From an uncultured Oxalobacteraceae bacterium (GTDB lineage: Bacteria > Pseudomonadota > Gammaproteobacteria > Burkholderiales > Burkholderiaceae_D), in contig CALKVB010000119.1 of assembly GCA_937996605.1 (NCBI GenBank), positions 1 to 8,611 of the forward strand: DNA of 8,611 nucleotides, read 5' to 3'. Position numbers and translations under genes: made by a program. This document shows positions 1-6,033 of the stretch, piece after piece. The notes under the pieces were generated by a model. That model saw only the letters and a list, made by a program, of their open reading frames with translations. It was not told the DNA's origin and searched no databases. The stretch's first letter is position 1. Every line of letters starts with the position of its first letter.

Positions 1-662
1 ACTGTATTCCAATAGTTCTTGACTTGCTTCAGCCATTCGCTGCGTGGTAAACGCTGGAACAGTTGAGATGCCAAGTCTGGATAGGCTTCCATGGCCTTGG
101 CCGTGAAGAACTCCTTGTAGGATGAAGGCGAGGAAGACGATAGAGACTCTAGCGCAAACTTGGGATTCGCCAGAATGAGTTTTCGAACGATGACCACAGG
201 GATTTTGTCACCAATCCGACCCTCCACCATGTCCCACACCGCATCAATTTGCTGACTCTGACCGAGACTGTGCATCACATCCTTTCGTGGAACGGGCTCA
301 TCCAACCAAAACTCTTGCATATAACGAATGGTGTTGGGCTCTCCACTAATAATGGCCAAATGAAACATTTCCGAGGGTGTGATGGACGCCGCGAAACGCG
401 TCGCTTGCCATAGACACATCAGCACCGCAGAGCTGGTCTGGCGCACATCGTTCCAAGATTCGACCCTTCGTATGATTTGTTGCACTTGCTTCCAGGTATC
501 ACACTTGGCCACCGCCATTTCCAGCTTGACAAAGCTACAATCCGGCAATTCTTCCATACGCAAACACTCTAATAGCGCATGCGTGGCACCATTCAGGACA
601 GCCAGTCGAGCTCGAATGGAGGCCTCCACATCGAAAGAACGCTTCAAAGATGGTTCATCCAT
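1..662 (-). CDS. Unrecognised helical protein, N-terminal 220 residues (C-terminus off the left edge)
   Basis: An uninterrupted minus-strand frame runs from an ATG at 660-662 to the left edge, giving 220 residues without a stop. The start is fixed because an in-frame TGA lies only two codons upstream (669-671), and the context (GAAGCCATGG) has G at -3 and G at +4. The product begins MDEPSLKRSF and looks almost wholly alpha-helical, rich in Leu, Ala, Val, Trp and charged residues, with no signal peptide or membrane span. Residues about 100-118 (FHLAIISGEPNTIRYMQEF) faintly resemble an ankyrin-type helix pair, so a helical-repeat protein is possible, but no clear repeat register is visible. A serine run (residues 174-178) forms a probable loop. 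It is transcribed divergently from the compact ATPase at 774, with 111 bases between the starts. I do not recognise the family. The gene itself is well supported by frame length; its function is unknown. Confidence 0.8.
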   Translation of the reverse strand, partial: MDEPSLKRSFDVEASIRARLAVLNGATHALLECLRMEELPDCSFVKLEMAVAKCDTWKQVQQIIRRVESWNDVRQTSSAVLMCLWQATRFAASITPSEMFHLAIISGEPNTIRYMQEFWLDEPVPRKDVMHSLGQSQQIDAVWDMVEGRIGDKIPVVIVRKLILANPKFALESLSSSSPSSYKEFFTAKAMEAYPDLASQLFQRLPRSEWLKQVKNYWNT

Positions 663-773
663 GGCTTCTCACAGATTCTTGGGAGACGACGAAACGAATG
701 CACTTGTTGCTCAACGTCAAACCAAACGCAATGTTTTGTTATCGACTTTCTTCCATTTTAAAAAAACGCAACC
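663..773. promoter_or_regulatory. Divergent intergenic promoter region, 111 bp
   Basis: This gap separates two divergent start codons (662 on minus, 774 on plus), so promoters for both genes should lie here. It contains an A+T-rich block at 756-766 (TTTTAAAAAAA) just before the plus-strand start, and the 8-mer AAACGCAA twice in direct orientation (724-731 and 764-771), 40 bases apart; the second copy ends two bases before the ATG. Both genes start in a near-identical context (GCCATGG and ACCATGG). No AATAAA element, as found in several other gaps of this window, is present. The assignment as a promoter rests on position, not on a recognised consensus. Confidence 0.45.
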
Positions 774-1307
774 ATGGTGGCGACTACGCTTATGAGCGCG
801 ACCCCTCTTGTGTTGATTCACGGACAACGCAACTCTGGCAAGACCACGACCGCCGCGGCTTTAACTCGGCAGTTCCCAAGAGTGCAGCGTTGGCATGTAT
901 GGTGTCATCCATCCAGCGTTCTCAGTTGGGACGAAAAACTTCAGGGCCGAGGTTCGATCCATACTACAGAGGATTTTCAGGATCTGCAACTTGGTGGCGA
1001 AGGTTACATTTTTGACGATTTCCAAAACAGCTTCTTGAATCAACCTCTTGTGCAACAAGCCCTTCAGCAAGAACGTTCGGTGAGAATTGTTTGCACCCAA
1101 AGCATCCAAGATGTCATGGAGAATTCCGCACCAAACTATGTCATCGCACTTCGCACCAATAAGCGCAATCTGCATACATTGGCTGAAGTGATGGATGAAC
1201 CACTCGATGAAGTGTTCGAACGAGTACAGGAAGTCACCAGTGGAACTTATGATGCACTGATTGCCAACGTCCAAAACCGAACGTATACGATGTTCCATGC
1301 CAATTGA
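774..1307 (+). CDS. Compact A32-like (FtsK/HerA-type) P-loop ATPase
   Basis: The 177-residue product is a P-loop ATPase of the kind that powers DNA packaging in nucleocytoplasmic large DNA viruses (poxvirus A32 type). Visible in order: a beta strand and Walker A at residues 12-24 (LVLIHGQRNSGKT), an RW-x-x-W segment at 39-43, a Walker B of hydrophobic residues followed by two aspartates at 78-82 (YIFDD), a sensor glutamine in the CTQ at 107-109, and a conserved strand/helix 122-136 with N-x-K-R-x-L. The same landmarks occur in the same order in the longer ATPase at 6034-7296, so the two are paralogues. At 177 residues it is shorter than typical A32 proteins (about 250 or more) and holds little beyond the ATPase core. 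The start at 774 has A at -3 and G at +4; Met7 (792) is an alternative. It may be the packaging motor or a specialised second ATPase. ATPase identity is firm; the packaging role is inferred. Confidence 0.8.
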   Translation: MVATTLMSATPLVLIHGQRNSGKTTTAAALTRQFPRVQRWHVWCHPSSVLSWDEKLQGRGSIHTTEDFQDLQLGGEGYIFDDFQNSFLNQPLVQQALQQERSVRIVCTQSIQDVMENSAPNYVIALRTNKRNLHTLAEVMDEPLDEVFERVQEVTSGTYDALIANVQNRTYTMFHAN

Positions 1308-1388
1308 AACCTCATAAATTAAATGCAAAAATAAACAAGCTCGCATGAAGCAGATCGAACATCGTTCAAAGAATTCATTTCTCCAAAC
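1308..1388 (+). promoter_or_regulatory. A+T-rich intergenic region with AATAAA
   Basis: This 81-base gap lies between the end of the compact ATPase and the start of the membrane protein. Its first part (about 1314-1336) is strongly A+T-rich and carries AATAAA at 1330-1335, 22 bases after the ATPase stop and 53 bases before the next ATG. It could serve as a polyadenylation-like 3' signal for the ATPase, a promoter element for the membrane protein, or both. A short inverted repeat, GAAC-ATC-GTTC (1357-1367), is too small to call a hairpin. An ATG at 1345 precedes the real start at 1389. Confidence 0.4.
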
Positions 1389-2198
1389 ATGCGCGAAGAA
1401 AGCCGACAACGGCTGCGATGGACACTGTTTTGTGTGTACCATTTCGCATGGTACGCAGCAGTTCGTCTGTTGGCCAAACCTTATCCAGAAGGCGCTGTCA
1501 CCATACTGATCGTTTGCAGCACATTTACGTTTCTCGCGCTCCTATTGAGCCTGGCAGAGTGCTGCTGTTCAAATAACGAAATGAAAGCAGTGACCCCAAA
1601 AGTCTGCCCGATCCTTTTCGTTTCGGGATTCACGTTCGGCATCACGCTGGCCATCTATTCTCTGACCCAAGATGTCAAGCACTACAGGGCGCAGATCGAA
1701 ACACGATACCAAAACGAATGGAACCTCAACTGTTCCACGAGCAGCATCTGCACCTTGAATCAATCCTATTTTACGCCGACACCCTTTTACGGCAGCGCTT
1801 CGTTCGGTTCCACCGACTTTTATCTGATCATTCCAGTTCACGTCACCCCTCCTGGAGATCCACTTGTGTTGTACGCCAGCCGAAGCAAACACCTCGTATC
1901 GCCTGTTGACCTACCCACCTTTCAAAACGATGGAAACGTCTGGCTCACCGGCGTGCCTGACGAGTGGAAATCCGGTCTGTTCTTTGCCCTTCAAGACTTT
2001 CAACGTCGATTCCCCTATCCCTACAAGAACGCCGTGTTCACTACGTCGACGGACATTCAGTCCGAGTTTATGGACAAGCGGAAAACCCTCCAAGATCTAG
2101 ACATTTCCTTTTGGGTCGTGCAAAGCATTTTTTCATTGGTTTGTATATGGAGTAATTGCGGAAAAGTGCCGATCAAAGATCAGCAGCTCAGGTGTTGA
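1389..2198 (+). CDS. Multi-pass membrane protein with large non-membrane middle domain
   Basis: The 269-residue product has four likely membrane helices, at about residues 11-28, 36-56, 73-91 and 239-256. Between the third and fourth lies a soluble domain of about 145 residues rich in aromatic residues, Pro, Ser and Thr. This domain contains two N-glycosylation-type sequons, NCS (114-116) and NQS (124-126), and two cysteines (115, 121) that could form a disulphide, so it may face the lumen or the virion exterior; a Cys-Cys-Cys cluster follows helix 2 (58-60). The ATG at 1389 has A at -3. The 3' end overlaps the convergent gene at 2180-2581 by 19 bases. I do not recognise the family. A viral envelope or host-endomembrane protein is the most natural guess, based only on topology. 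The gene is confidently real; its role is unknown. Confidence 0.75.
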   Translation: MREESRQRLRWTLFCVYHFAWYAAVRLLAKPYPEGAVTILIVCSTFTFLALLLSLAECCCSNNEMKAVTPKVCPILFVSGFTFGITLAIYSLTQDVKHYRAQIETRYQNEWNLNCSTSSICTLNQSYFTPTPFYGSASFGSTDFYLIIPVHVTPPGDPLVLYASRSKHLVSPVDLPTFQNDGNVWLTGVPDEWKSGLFFALQDFQRRFPYPYKNAVFTTSTDIQSEFMDKRKTLQDLDISFWVVQSIFSLVCIWSNCGKVPIKDQQLRC

Positions 2199-2581
2199 AC
2201 AGCTTGACGTTGAGCTATGAAAAACAAGTGCGTCTTTGGATCCACGTGGTCCACTGGCCAAAACCGGTCGCCTTCCAGAACAAATGCTGGCGCAGGGTTT
2301 TCCCATGCATCGCGCAACGTCTCCGACAGTAAATCCAAGATGTTGTGCGGCAACGCAACCATCCCCGTGCAAAATGCGCCATAAGGAGCTTGGCTTTCTA
2401 TAAAATCTTGTACCATGTCATTCCACGTTTGAAACATGCGATACCAAACATCTCGTTCCTTCAAGAATGGAATCATCAACGGTTCCGTCGAACGAACTTT
2501 CATATCAAAGTATAATCTTTCTTCCTGAATCAAACGTTCCTGCTCCAGCATCTGCGCTGTCCGCAAACGAAAATCCTCCAT
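2180..2581 (-). CDS. Unrecognised soluble protein, 133 residues
   Basis: This minus-strand gene encodes a probably helical and amphipathic N-terminus (MEDFRLRTAQ..., charged Glu/Arg/Gln-rich to about residue 30) followed by a mixed region with several Trp and Phe residues (46, 53, 93, 108) and a C-terminus ending LSC. No known motif, signal peptide or membrane span is evident. I prefer the ATG at 2579-2581 because its context has G at -3 and G at +4. An upstream ATG at 2608 adds nine residues (MWTCLIIQG), and a downstream one at 2503 would give 107 residues and remove the overlap with the gene before it, starting one base after that gene's stop. With the preferred start it overlaps the small membrane-protein gene by 77 bases in another frame. 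Its 3' end overlaps the convergent gene at 1389-2198 by 19 bases. Function unknown. Confidence 0.65.
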   Translation of the reverse strand: MEDFRLRTAQMLEQERLIQEERLYFDMKVRSTEPLMIPFLKERDVWYRMFQTWNDMVQDFIESQAPYGAFCTGMVALPHNILDLLSETLRDAWENPAPAFVLEGDRFWPVDHVDPKTHLFFIAQRQAVQHLSC

Positions 2582-2816
2582 TCCTTGAATAATCAAACAT
2601 GTCCACATCGTGACCACTCGCCGACATCACACCCGATGATGTTTGATTCGTGTCATCCATGCTTGCCGACCACGGGGATGCGGTGTCAGCCGCAGTATTG
2701 AAATACGTCTTGTCTGACTTGGAAAGTCCTGGTCTCTTCCAGTACAGCCACAATCCCAAAAACACCACCACCACAATGACTGCCAACACGATACCCACAA
2801 TCGCACCTGCCTCCAT
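2505..2816 (-). CDS. Small single-span membrane protein, 103 residues
   Basis: The product begins with a short MEAGA leader, then one strongly hydrophobic helix of Ile, Val, Leu and Phe at residues 5-26, stopped by WKR. The remaining 75 or so residues are polar, low in complexity and rich in Ser, Asp, Gly, Ala and Thr, so probably disordered. By the positive-inside rule the WKRPGLSKSDK stretch suggests that the tail faces the cytosol or the virion interior. Small single-anchor proteins of this layout are common among membrane-containing large DNA viruses, but no family is recognised. The ATG at 2814-2816 has A at -3 and G at +4. It is divergent from the glycosyltransferase gene with only 26 bases between the two starts. 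Its last 77 bases overlap the following gene on the same strand, and that overlapping part encodes the Gly/Ala/Asp-rich end of the tail. Confidence 0.65.
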   Translation of the reverse strand: MEAGAIVGIVLAVIVVVVFLGLWLYWKRPGLSKSDKTYFNTAADTASPWSASMDDTNQTSSGVMSASGHDVDMFDYSRNGGFSFADSADAGAGTFDSGRKIIL

Positions 2817-2842
2817 GTTTCTTTCGCATCACAAAGAAAAAG
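2817..2842. promoter_or_regulatory. Very short divergent gap, 26 bp
   Basis: Two divergent start codons (2816 on minus, 2843 on plus) are only 26 bases apart, so each promoter must lie in this gap or inside the opposite gene's 5' coding sequence. The gap holds A-rich sequence just before the plus start (ACAAAGAAAAAG at 2831-2842). No recognisable promoter consensus is seen. Confidence 0.3.
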
Positions 2843-3754
2843 ATGTCCCTTTTATGGAAAACATGGTATCGATTGAACCACTGGAATCGACCCAATGAAT
2901 TGATTTACATCACGCTGACCACCATCCCCGAACGACTGCAATCCGACTACTTTCGCCAAGCATTAGAATCACTCATCTATCAATATCCCACCAAAATCAT
3001 CCTCAATGTACCTTGGATCTACAAACGAACCGGAGAATCCTACGTGATCCCTGATTGGATTGCTCAACATCCAGACGTGATTGTGCACCGCTGCGAAGAT
3101 CAAGGGCCGGTGACGAAAGTGCTAGGTGGCCTTTCACTGATTCCCGACGATGCATGGGTGATTGTCGTCGATGATGACCACATTTACAAGGACTTTCTCG
3201 TTTCCGAACTGGCCCTGAAGTTCAGTCAACGACCCGAAGGAGTCTTGTGCTTTTGCACCTTTGAGGAGCCGAAATGGGTGGAGATGGGACATGAATGGGC
3301 CGCTCGCATGCCGTGCGGATTTGCCGGATGGATCGCCAAAGCGACCGACGTGAAGAGACTTCAATCGGTTCCCTTGCCCAAAGAATGTCGACTCATTGAT
3401 GATCATTGGTTAGGATGGGCCTTTCATGTATTACAAAAACCGGTTCGTCGAATTTCGGATGATTACAAGTGGTACCACAGCATCAAGCACAAAGATCACG
3501 GAGCCGATCTTCATCCACCATGGTTCGAACTAAGGGCCAAAACCAATCGTCGACGCTTGCAACGAGAATGCATGGCCTCCATCCAACAACTGCACATGCC
3601 CGGTGTCATCACATGCACTCGTGGGTACGTTAGTCATCCGATGAATCAACCGTCGTCAAAAACGTTCGAATGTACGAACGCTGATCATCTTGCGAATTCG
3701 CCTCGTCAAAGTAATGAGTCAGACGCATTACGCCAAACGAATCATCAAAACTGA
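2843..3754 (+). CDS. GT-A fold glycosyltransferase-like protein
   Basis: The 303-residue product resembles the nucleotide-sugar-binding GT-A glycosyltransferases found in large DNA viruses and algae. Visible features are ITLTTIPERL (22-32) in the first strand, LNVP (54-57), a conserved QGPVTKVLGGL segment (87-97), a hydrophobic strand ending in a DDDH metal-binding motif (VIVVDDDH, 106-113; the aspartates are 110-112), and DDHWLGW (186-192), the expected place of a catalytic acidic residue near the acceptor site. No signal peptide or membrane span is evident, so it is probably soluble and cytosolic. Likely roles are glycosylation of virion proteins or lipids; donor and acceptor sugars cannot be inferred. 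The domain seems complete by about residue 258. Residues from about 263 to the end are polar, low-complexity sequence encoded antisense to the 3' end of the clamp gene, a 125-base convergent overlap, and look like a read-through tail. Confidence 0.75.
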   Translation: MSLLWKTWYRLNHWNRPNELIYITLTTIPERLQSDYFRQALESLIYQYPTKIILNVPWIYKRTGESYVIPDWIAQHPDVIVHRCEDQGPVTKVLGGLSLIPDDAWVIVVDDDHIYKDFLVSELALKFSQRPEGVLCFCTFEEPKWVEMGHEWAARMPCGFAGWIAKATDVKRLQSVPLPKECRLIDDHWLGWAFHVLQKPVRRISDDYKWYHSIKHKDHGADLHPPWFELRAKTNRRRLQRECMASIQQLHMPGVITCTRGYVSHPMNQPSSKTFECTNADHLANSPRQSNESDALRQTNHQN

Positions 3755-4610
3755 GTTGAATGGAACTAGTCTTGACCTGTCGGAAAGCCTTCAACACCGA
3801 CTTGAACATCTCCACATTAAACATGACTTTGAACTGAAGATCGGATGGACATTGTTGCATGTTGCATGAAGCCTCTCCCAATTCTTTGCCACCATCCATG
3901 GCCGTGAACGAAAGCTTTTGCTGTTCGATAGCCATACTGATCTTGCTTACGCCCTTGGTCAGTGTTTGAATCACGGACTTCATCAACTTGCTGGCGTTGA
4001 TCGAAATGTGAGAGGTGGTGACAATGGAATCAAAAGAATGATTGGAGAAAGGCTCGTCAAGTTCGTCTAAAGGCACTTTGGTTAATCCATTGTCGCCCAC
4101 ATCGAACCGAAAGCTACCAGTGGCCACAAGTCGGTTGGTGGGGCTGGTCAGGTAGGTGAATTCCAACCATTCCCAATTCTTGACCTTGTCACGGAACATT
4201 TGCACTTGCGTGTCGGCGATGGGAACCACAAAGGTCTCGGGGCAGCGATAATTGGACTCGAACCATTCCGTTTTGAAAAACACTTGGGAGGCAATGGAAG
4301 CAGCAGAGTTCAACGCCATCATGCAGAGACCTTTGGGCCCGAAACAGAAAAACACATGCTGACAATTCTTGATGTTGGTGATATGCTCCAACGCAAACGT
4401 CAAGTCGTTGATATTCGTCGTCTTGGCATACAATTTGCCTTGTGTGGTATCGACCGTCGACTTCATGCTGTCACTCTTGATGGCCGAAACCGTTTCCAAC
4501 TTGCGCTTCTTTTTACCCTTTTCTTCCGCATCTGCCAACGACTCCTCGTCGCCAAACAAATCGGCATCCATGGCCGTCACGAAATCCTTGTCTGAAAATG
4601 GGTCTTCCAT
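3630..4610 (-). CDS. PCNA-like DNA sliding clamp with N-terminal extension
   Basis: The 326-residue product looks like a eukaryotic/viral-type PCNA, the ring-shaped clamp that tethers DNA polymerase and repair enzymes to DNA. The clamp fold begins near residue 60 (LYAKTTNINDLTFALEHI), followed by a CMMALNSAA segment like the LxAMDxSHV stretch of PCNA (about 113-121), a second domain with SFTAMDGG (about 237-244), and a C-terminal FGVMRLTHYFDEAN strand and loop like the usual PCNA end. PCNA proteins are usually near 260 residues; the excess is an N-terminal extension of about 57 residues, acidic at first (residues 15-30) and then carrying the basic cluster KGKKKRK (31-37), which resembles a monopartite nuclear-localisation signal. 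The ATG at 4608-4610 has A at -3 and G at +4. Its 3' end overlaps the convergent glycosyltransferase gene. Residue positions in the fold are approximate. Assigned by sequence pattern alone; no gene symbol is given because virus naming varies. Confidence 0.78.
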   Translation of the reverse strand: MEDPFSDKDFVTAMDADLFGDEESLADAEEKGKKKRKLETVSAIKSDSMKSTVDTTQGKLYAKTTNINDLTFALEHITNIKNCQHVFFCFGPKGLCMMALNSAASIASQVFFKTEWFESNYRCPETFVVPIADTQVQMFRDKVKNWEWLEFTYLTSPTNRLVATGSFRFDVGDNGLTKVPLDELDEPFSNHSFDSIVTTSHISINASKLMKSVIQTLTKGVSKISMAIEQQKLSFTAMDGGKELGEASCNMQQCPSDLQFKVMFNVEMFKSVLKAFRQVKTSSIQLSFDDSFGVMRLTHYFDEANSQDDQRSYIRTFLTTVDSSDD

Positions 4611-4667
4611 CTTGGTGAATTCATGGAGAAAGGTTTGCCAACTCGTTTTATTTGAAAGAATTTGGTT
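4611..4667 (-). promoter_or_regulatory. Intergenic region between nuclease and clamp genes, with AATAAA
   Basis: This 57-base gap separates the stop of the nuclease-like gene from the start of the clamp gene, both read on the minus strand. AATAAA on the minus strand lies at 4652-4647, 15 bases after the nuclease stop and 36 bases before the clamp ATG. It may act as a 3'-end signal for the first gene or a promoter element for the second. The rest of the gap shows nothing recognisable. Confidence 0.4.
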
Positions 4668-5921
4668 TCACGACACACGTAGACGCTTTGCATGTGGGTC
4701 ATCATGGACTTTCCCGGGACAATTGGTGCATACAGTGTTTTCAGCCTCGAAAAAACAAATAGGACGTCGTCTTTTACATCCGAAACACCATCTTCGATTT
4801 AACTTACTTTGAGCATATTTGCACTTTTTACAAAACGATAAGAAGGATCCTCCTTGTTGATAGAATGCAGTAATGTCTTTTTGAATCCCGCATTTTGTAC
4901 ATGTTTGATTCTCTGGTACATGAATTGAATCCTCGTCGTACTTTCGCCTGAGTTGACATAAGTCGACACGATCTTTGAATTGAGATTGCTGCTTCCATGT
5001 CTGAACAATTTCTCGGCTTAAATTGATATGACCACCGATATTCAGTTCGCGTATAATCAACACTACGTTATCAATGGAATGGTACTTAGAACGATCGACC
5101 CTTTCAATCGACATTTGGAACGTAGGAACATTCGCACCTACATACATACGAACATCGGAGTAGGCGCAGCATCCCTTTTGCTCACGAAATTTGTTGAAGA
5201 GCTGATCTGCTGTCAAGCTGGTATTGACAACTCCGTTAGTAGCATCTGTACGGCGACTGATGTACGCGAGCATATGAAAGACATCCATTTTTTTTGCAAC
5301 GTCATCCAGCTCCTCTTCACTTATAGGATCGTCGTGGTGTTGCGTGATATAAAAAAACTTCTCACGCGTCATCTGGCAAAAGCTGTTGAACATGCTGCAA
5401 ACGAGCACAACATTGGATTTAAGATATCCTTTTGACTCGTCTTTCCGCTCGATGCTCATGGTCTGCAGATGAAGAGGTATAGGTAAGAGCTTCATACCCG
5501 AAATATAACACATTCCGTGCTGCTCGTTATACATATTCATAAGATCTGCTTCGGTCAGATCGAATGTTCCTCGATGTGAGTCGCTTTTCGAACGCCTAGA
5601 TGCATTACTTTTCGCGCCAGAAATCATTCTCTTAATCCTTCTTTCAACAGTCCAAAAGCATGAAATGCACTTACTTCGTAAAAGATCACAGAAACTCGGG
5701 TTCGGGTCGAACTCGGCCGCGGGCTTCTCAATATTGCATTTTACACACCTTTTCAAAGAAGGTGTTGTCCGCTGCTTTCTCTTTATGTATCTCATCTTTA
5801 AGCAATCAATGCAAGCCGTTGTCATTCCATCGTTTGAAGCCTTTCGCTTAAAAAAACTCGATACATTTTTCCTTTGTTTACACGAGCTGCATACCTTCGT
5901 CTTCCCATCAAACTCCTTCAT
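4668..5921 (-). CDS. Zinc-ribbon / HNH (endonuclease VII-like) nuclease-like protein with duplicated units
   Basis: The 417-residue product has six modules. Two Cys4 zinc ribbons stand at the N-terminus (CxxC pairs at 11-14/37-40 and 59-62/85-88). Two related HNH or endonuclease VII-like units follow: about 137-180 (MCYISGMKLLP, then SIERKDESKGY and NVVLVC) and about 251-297 (CCAYSDVRMY, then SIERVDRSKYH and NVVLII). Two more Cys4 ribbons close the protein (341-344/364-367 and 379-382/398-401). Ribbons of this CxxC-K-F-CxxC type coupled to such units occur in phage and giant-virus HNH nucleases, including homing enzymes. The second unit looks degenerate: its glycine and second cysteine positions are altered. 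I start it at the ATG at 5921; the frame is open ten codons further only through a GTG, which a eukaryotic virus is unlikely to use. The gene is A+T-richer than most of the window and is divergent from the long ATPase. It may be a selfish endonuclease or a recombination/debranching enzyme. Confidence 0.7.
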   Translation of the reverse strand: MKEFDGKTKVCSSCKQRKNVSSFFKRKASNDGMTTACIDCLKMRYIKRKQRTTPSLKRCVKCNIEKPAAEFDPNPSFCDLLRSKCISCFWTVERRIKRMISGAKSNASRRSKSDSHRGTFDLTEADLMNMYNEQHGMCYISGMKLLPIPLHLQTMSIERKDESKGYLKSNVVLVCSMFNSFCQMTREKFFYITQHHDDPISEEELDDVAKKMDVFHMLAYISRRTDATNGVVNTSLTADQLFNKFREQKGCCAYSDVRMYVGANVPTFQMSIERVDRSKYHSIDNVVLIIRELNIGGHINLSREIVQTWKQQSQFKDRVDLCQLRRKYDEDSIHVPENQTCTKCGIQKDITAFYQQGGSFLSFCKKCKYAQSKLNRRWCFGCKRRRPICFFEAENTVCTNCPGKVHDDPHAKRLRVS

Positions 5922-6033
5922 ATCTTTTATTACCGGAACATTTACATACACGTTTGTTTCAAACGCATTTTACTGAATACACTGACATGGCAACGCGATC
6001 ACACTCTGATGAACTCACCATGAATAAACAGCC
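5922..6033. promoter_or_regulatory. Divergent promoter region between nuclease-like and long ATPase genes
   Basis: These 112 bases separate two divergent starts. Each start is preceded by AATAAA in its own direction: minus-strand 5931-5926, four bases before the ATG at 5921, and plus-strand 6023-6028, five bases before the ATG at 6034. A 15-base interrupted palindrome, CGTTTG-TTT-CAAACG, lies at 5951-5965. An ATG at 5987 opens a 27-codon upstream frame that ends at 6070, inside the ATPase gene and in another frame. The paired AATAAA elements suggest that they belong to promoters or 5' leaders here, because the one at 6023 cannot be the 3' end of any upstream plus-strand gene in view. Confidence 0.5.
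5951..5965. repeat. Interrupted palindrome in the divergent promoter region
   Basis: The sequence CGTTTGTTTCAAACG has perfect 6-base arms around a 3-base centre. It lies 30 bases upstream of the nuclease-like start and 68 bases upstream of the ATPase start. Its position between two divergent genes would suit binding of a dimeric regulator; a match this short can also arise by chance. Confidence 0.35.

Noticed and set aside
379..795. Plus-strand open frames in 379-1015
   Set aside because: They are antisense to the long minus-strand frame 1-662 or out of frame with the ATPase, with irregular composition and no domain.
861..1442. Minus-strand open frame of 193 codons
   Set aside because: It lies antisense to the compact ATPase, whose Walker motifs are clear, and shows no recognisable domain.
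2185..2216. Possible hairpin AGCTCA...TGAGCT near the convergent ends of two genes
   Set aside because: Arms of only six bases with a 20-base loop are too weak to call a terminator.
4200..4595. Plus-strand open frames opposite the clamp and nuclease genes (4200-4812, 5028-5435, 5660-5976)
   Set aside because: They mirror well-supported genes on the other strand and carry no motifs of their own.
5922..5951. GTG start at 5951 for the nuclease-like gene, and similar GTG starts at 2617 and 7297
   Set aside because: The gene set and start contexts point to eukaryotic translation, so the first good ATG (5921, 2581 and 7318) is preferred.
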